Shown here: positions 6,031 through 7,972 of the stretch, one piece after another
Layout: each line of letters opens with the position of its first letter
Position numbering within the stretch: position 1 is the first letter of the stretch
Source of the DNA: Acidimicrobiaceae bacterium
Lineage (GTDB): Bacteria > Actinomycetota > Acidimicrobiia > Acidimicrobiales > Ilumatobacteraceae
Length of the DNA stretch: 7,972 nucleotides
Reading direction: 5' to 3'
Assembly (NCBI GenBank): GCA_002727235.1
Contig: PBWL01000047.1
Location: forward strand, 4,648 to 12,619
Notes under the pieces: model-generated
The model's database searches: none
Told to the model about the DNA's origin: nothing
What the model saw: the letters and a program-made list of their open reading frames with translations, nothing else
Program-made: the position numbers and the translations under genes

Positions 6031-6069
6031 TTCTTCAACGGTGCTTTCTTAAGAAGTACCGTTGAAGAA
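6031..6069. promoter_or_regulatory. 39-bp inverted repeat spanning the VOC-gene promoter, likely operator
   Basis: TTCTTCAACGGT at 6031-6042 and ACCGTTGAAGAA at 6058-6069 are exact reverse complements. The symmetry continues inward through 6047/6053 with C-G and T-A pairs and two G-T pairs, leaving a 5-base loop. The left arm contains TTCAAC (6034-6039), the right arm TACCGT (6057-6062), with a 17-bp spacer, as expected for -35 and -10 boxes. Six bases after the -10 comes the ATG at 6069. A dimeric repressor on these arms would cover the whole promoter. The alternative, a transcription terminator for the upstream operon, lacks a U-run on either strand. Confidence 0.65.
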
Positions 6070-6452
6070 TGGATACTCAGCATCACCAGTTACGAGCGGT
6101 CGGCGTCACCCTCGACTCGAATGACCCTGATCGCACCGCCAACTTCTGGCAAGCCGCCCTTGGGTTTCGTCACCGAGAAGGAGACGGCAATCCCTACATC
6201 ACACTGTCGGACAGCCCCGCAGGCCGGCCGCTGAATCATCTGACAATTCAGCGAGTACCCGAGGGCAAAACCGCAAAGCACCGATTGCACATTGATCTCT
6301 TCGTCTCTGATGACGCGGAATCAGTTGCTGCACTTGTCGAACTTGGCGCAAAGGTGCTCGTTCCCGCAGAAGGTTCTGGCCACATGGGTATGCGAGCAAC
6401 CGTGATGGCTGACCCTGACGGCGGCGAATTCTGTGTGGTCTGCAGGGGCTAG
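6069..6452 (+). CDS. VOC-superfamily (glyoxalase/bleomycin-resistance fold) protein
   Basis: This 127-residue protein matches single-domain VOC proteins of the Glyoxalase_6 type. DPDRTANFWQAALGF at 19-33 is the typical first helix after the opening strand. NHLTIQRVP at 56-64 and KHRLHIDLF at 70-78 carry the central strands with H74, and VMADPDGGEFCVV at 112-124 is the closing signature with E120. H74 and E120 occupy positions that often bind a metal in this fold. Members include isomerases, dioxygenases and drug-binding resistance proteins; which applies cannot be decided. The ATG at 6069 directly follows a -10-like TACCGT and has no Shine-Dalgarno sequence, pointing to a leaderless mRNA. The large inverted repeat upstream suggests tight regulation. 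Confidence 0.88.
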   Translation: MDTQHHQLRAVGVTLDSNDPDRTANFWQAALGFRHREGDGNPYITLSDSPAGRPLNHLTIQRVPEGKTAKHRLHIDLFVSDDAESVAALVELGAKVLVPAEGSGHMGMRATVMADPDGGEFCVVCRG

Positions 6453-6492
6453 CACTACAACTCTCAAAATAACTCGGGATTTGTATTTCTTC

Positions 6493-6497
6493 AGGAG
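6493..6497 (+). promoter_or_regulatory. Strong ribosome binding site for a leader ORF
   Basis: AGGAG at 6493-6497 is followed by seven bases and the ATG at 6505. This is one of the best Shine-Dalgarno sequences in the window, yet it serves a 17-codon ORF and not the glutathione peroxidase start, which lacks one. Confidence 0.6.
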
Positions 6498-6504
6498 TTC
6501 AAAA

Positions 6505-6558
6505 ATGCCGGAATACTTCGATCGGCTGCTACGTTTCTCTACCCGTGAGCACACTTAG
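6505..6558 (+). CDS. 17-codon leader ORF overlapping the glutathione peroxidase start
   Basis: ATG at 6505 to TAG at 6556-6558 encodes MPEYFDRLLRFSTREHT. It is preceded by AGGAG at ideal spacing and ends 14 bases inside the peroxidase gene, in a different frame. Ribosomes finishing here could re-initiate at the nearby GTG 6545, making this a coupling leader or attenuator peptide. The peptide has no obvious run of regulatory codons. It may also be only a translated leader without function as a peptide. Confidence 0.5.
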   Translation: MPEYFDRLLRFSTREHT

Positions 6559-7090
6559 AGATATCCCCGTTAAGAGCATCTCCGGAGAAGAGACAACCCT
6601 CGGAGCAATCGATGCAGAGGTACTTCTTGTCGTCAACGTCGCCTCAAAATGCGGTCAGACATACCAGTACGAATCGCTTGAAGCTCTCCAACAATCTCAC
6701 GGAGACCGTGGTCTCTCAGTATGTGGCTTTCCCGCGAATGACTTTGGTGGCCAAGAGCCAGGGAGCAACGATGAGATCGTGGAATTTTGCCAATCGTCTT
6801 ACGGTGTTTCTTTTCCGATGTTTTCCAAAATCGTGGCAACCGGCGATGGCCGCCACCCGCTTTATACAGAGCTGATTGCTCAGCAAGCAGTTCCGGATGG
6901 CGACCACCAGAAATATCGTGATCGCCTCACCGGCCTCGGCATTGAGACCACTGACCTACCAGAGGTTCTTTGGAATTTCGAAAAGTTCCTCATCGGCAAA
7001 GATGGAACGGTTGTAAATAGGTTCCCACCGAACGTAACGGTTGAGGATCCGATGGTGGTTGAGGCAATCGAGGCCGCTCTCAACGCCTGA
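6545..7090 (+). CDS. Glutathione peroxidase family, two-cysteine thiol peroxidase type
   Basis: This 181-residue protein reduces hydroperoxides in the cytoplasm. The peroxidatic cysteine is C36 in NVASKCGQT. The glutamine Q70 lies in FGGQEPG, and W143-N144 in LWNFEKFLI complete the usual tetrad. C82 in FCQSSYGVSFPMF corresponds to the resolving cysteine of yeast Gpx3-like enzymes, so thioredoxin rather than glutathione is the likely reductant. The common FPCNQF motif reads FPANDF here. Length is normal for monomeric bacterial members, and cysteine replaces selenocysteine. The GTG at 6545 gives the family-typical start MSTLRDIPVKSISGEETTL but has no ribosome binding site; the overlapping leader ORF probably supplies ribosomes. 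The gene converges with the nitroreductase gene 50 bp away. Confidence 0.92.
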   Translation: MSTLRDIPVKSISGEETTLGAIDAEVLLVVNVASKCGQTYQYESLEALQQSHGDRGLSVCGFPANDFGGQEPGSNDEIVEFCQSSYGVSFPMFSKIVATGDGRHPLYTELIAQQAVPDGDHQKYRDRLTGLGIETTDLPEVLWNFEKFLIGKDGTVVNRFPPNVTVEDPMVVEAIEAALNA

Positions 7091-7140
7091 TCCAATCGTT
7101 CGACTCCAGCCTGAGGAGAGGGGTCAAGGGTGTTGGGCCA

Positions 7141-7821
7141 CTATTGGCCGTCGAAACCCCGGTAGGTCGCAATCTCACCCACAGATCGTCGCTCTGAGAC
7201 GACATCGTTCGCAGGAAAGTCATCGGCCGGGAAGCCCATAGCAACAGTGATGACAATGAGTTGATCTTCCGGAATCGACGCTTCTTCACGAACAACTGAC
7301 GACTGGTAAATCCCCTGCCCGTTGATGACCGCACCAACACCACGGTCCCAAGCGGCGATGACCATCGCGTAAACAAATTGCCCTAGGTCGAAGTAGGCCT
7401 CGGTTGAATCAATCAGGTCTCGATCAATGCAACCAATTACAGATACCGGTGCATCGAATTGCCGAAATCCGCGCATCGCCCAATCTTGCCGTTGCTCTTT
7501 GTCATCCCAGCCGATGCCTGCAGCTTCAAACAGTTGGGCGGCAACACGCTTCTGCCGATCGCGGTGAGCACCCTCGTATCGAACGTGGCCACGAATCTCA
7601 CGGTCAGGTTTCCCGGTTTCCAGCATTCGCTCGGTATTGCCAGTCCGGATGCGGTCGAGCACGTCGCCGGTCACAACATGAACATGCCAAGGCTGCGTGT
7701 TCATCGACGACGGGGTCTGAGCCGCAACTTCAATAATTTCGTCCAGCAACGCTTTCGGAACCGGCTCTTGCTTGTAGCCGCGAATGCTTCGCCGTTCGAA
7801 TGCAAGTTGCTGAAATTCCAT
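7141..7821 (-). CDS. Nitroreductase-family FMN oxidoreductase
   Basis: This 226-residue protein has the FMN-binding marks of the nitroreductase family. RRSIRGY at 10-16 and TPSSMNTQPW at 36-45 contact the flavin phosphate and ring in relatives. DLGQFVYAMVIAAWDRGVG at 145-163 is the long dimer-interface helix, and GFPADDFPANDVVSERRSVGEI at 196-217 is the typical C-terminal element. Such homodimeric cytoplasmic enzymes use NAD(P)H to reduce nitro groups, quinones or enones; the natural substrate here is unknown. The ATG at 7821 is supported by AGGAG five bases upstream. That site overlaps the stop codon of an apparent gene running in from the right edge, suggesting an operon. Confidence 0.92.
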   Translation of the reverse strand: MEFQQLAFERRSIRGYKQEPVPKALLDEIIEVAAQTPSSMNTQPWHVHVVTGDVLDRIRTGNTERMLETGKPDREIRGHVRYEGAHRDRQKRVAAQLFEAAGIGWDDKEQRQDWAMRGFRQFDAPVSVIGCIDRDLIDSTEAYFDLGQFVYAMVIAAWDRGVGAVINGQGIYQSSVVREEASIPEDQLIVITVAMGFPADDFPANDVVSERRSVGEIATYRGFDGQ

Positions 7822-7829
7822 GAATTCTC

Positions 7830-7972
7830 CTACGTCGGGGGCTGTTTAGACCTTAGAACTGTGGTTCCGACGGCTCCGAACCGGGATGCTCCGACGACAA
7901 TATGGCTCTCCCGCTGGCCAGCAAGGTACTGCGCCCTGGCTCGACGACGGACCTCCAACAAAGCAGTAAGGT
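7830..7972 (-). CDS. 3' end of an unidentified gene upstream of the nitroreductase
   Basis: On the minus strand a frame is open from the window edge to a TAG at 7832-7830, giving 46 residues. They include an arginine-rich helix-like stretch (LLEVRRRARAQYLAGQ) and then SHIVVGASRFGAVGTTVLR. The stop codon overlaps the AGGAG of the nitroreductase gene and lies 8 bp before its ATG, the arrangement seen between genes of one operon, as at 5104-5116 in this window. I do not recognise the protein. Other frames are also open for similar distances here, so the call rests mainly on the stop/ribosome-site overlap. Confidence 0.45.
   Translation of the reverse strand, partial: LTALLEVRRRARAQYLAGQRESHIVVGASRFGAVGTTVLRSKQPPT

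Noticed and set aside
7136..7149. GGCCA-CTAT-TGGCC hairpin at the convergent peroxidase/nitroreductase junction
   Set aside because: Five-base arms and no T-run; too weak to call a terminator.
7902..7972. A plus-strand ATG frame open to the window edge
   Set aside because: No ribosome site or -10 element before it; the minus-strand frame ending in the nitroreductase ribosome site is better supported.
1..7972. CRISPR arrays, tRNA/rRNA genes, insertion sequences, attachment sites
   Set aside because: I saw no regularly spaced direct repeats, no cloverleaf or rRNA-like stretch, and no transposase or integrase frame.

Overview
The window looks like chromosomal DNA from a bacterium of middling G+C (about half, judged by eye), most likely an actinobacterium. 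I infer this from frequent GTG starts, from start codons that directly follow a TANNNT -10 element (leaderless mRNA style), and from the mix of fatty-acid/quinone enzymes with small dimeric alpha/beta-barrel proteins. An Acidimicrobiia-like relative is a reasonable guess, but nothing here fixes the taxon. I see no rRNA, tRNA, CRISPR, transposase or phage gene.

Layout. (1) 1-571: 3' end of a zinc-less MDR-family NAD(P)H:quinone oxidoreductase-like gene. (2) 651-2210: AMP-forming acyl-CoA synthetase with its own promoter. (3) 2248-3453, minus strand: MFS transporter of YbfB/YjiJ-like type, convergent with the synthetase gene. (4) 3454-3813: a 360-bp divergent intergenic region with several short inverted repeats and a probable extended -10 promoter. 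(5) 3814-6015: a tight plus-strand run of six reading units. It holds a 199-aa protein that is an internal duplication of a ~100-aa unit, a 96-aa single-unit protein, a 119-aa protein with three membrane segments, a 100-aa unassigned protein, a 97-aa ABM-type monooxygenase-like protein, and a sixth ~97-aa gene that is broken by a one-base frameshift and an amber codon. (6) 6031-6069: a 39-bp near-perfect inverted repeat whose arms cover the likely -35 and -10 of the next gene. (7) 6069-6452: VOC/glyoxalase-fold protein. (8) 6505-7090: a 17-codon leader ORF with a strong ribosome binding site, overlapping the GTG start of a two-cysteine glutathione peroxidase. (9) 7141-7821, minus strand: an FMN nitroreductase, preceded by the 3' end of an unidentified gene that runs off the window.

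How they may work together. The flanking genes are redox and detoxification types (quinone oxidoreductase, glutathione peroxidase, nitroreductase, VOC protein) plus acyl-CoA activation and export/import by an MFS carrier. The central operon is the least explained part. Apart from the membrane protein, its members all look like, or are the size of, ferredoxin-like dimeric barrel domains of 96-100 residues, seven such units in total if the duplicated protein counts twice. Such domains bind or oxidise small aromatic or quinone-type ligands in known families (ABM, EthD, GYD-like), but no substrate can be read from the sequence. The cluster is the best candidate for an undescribed system.
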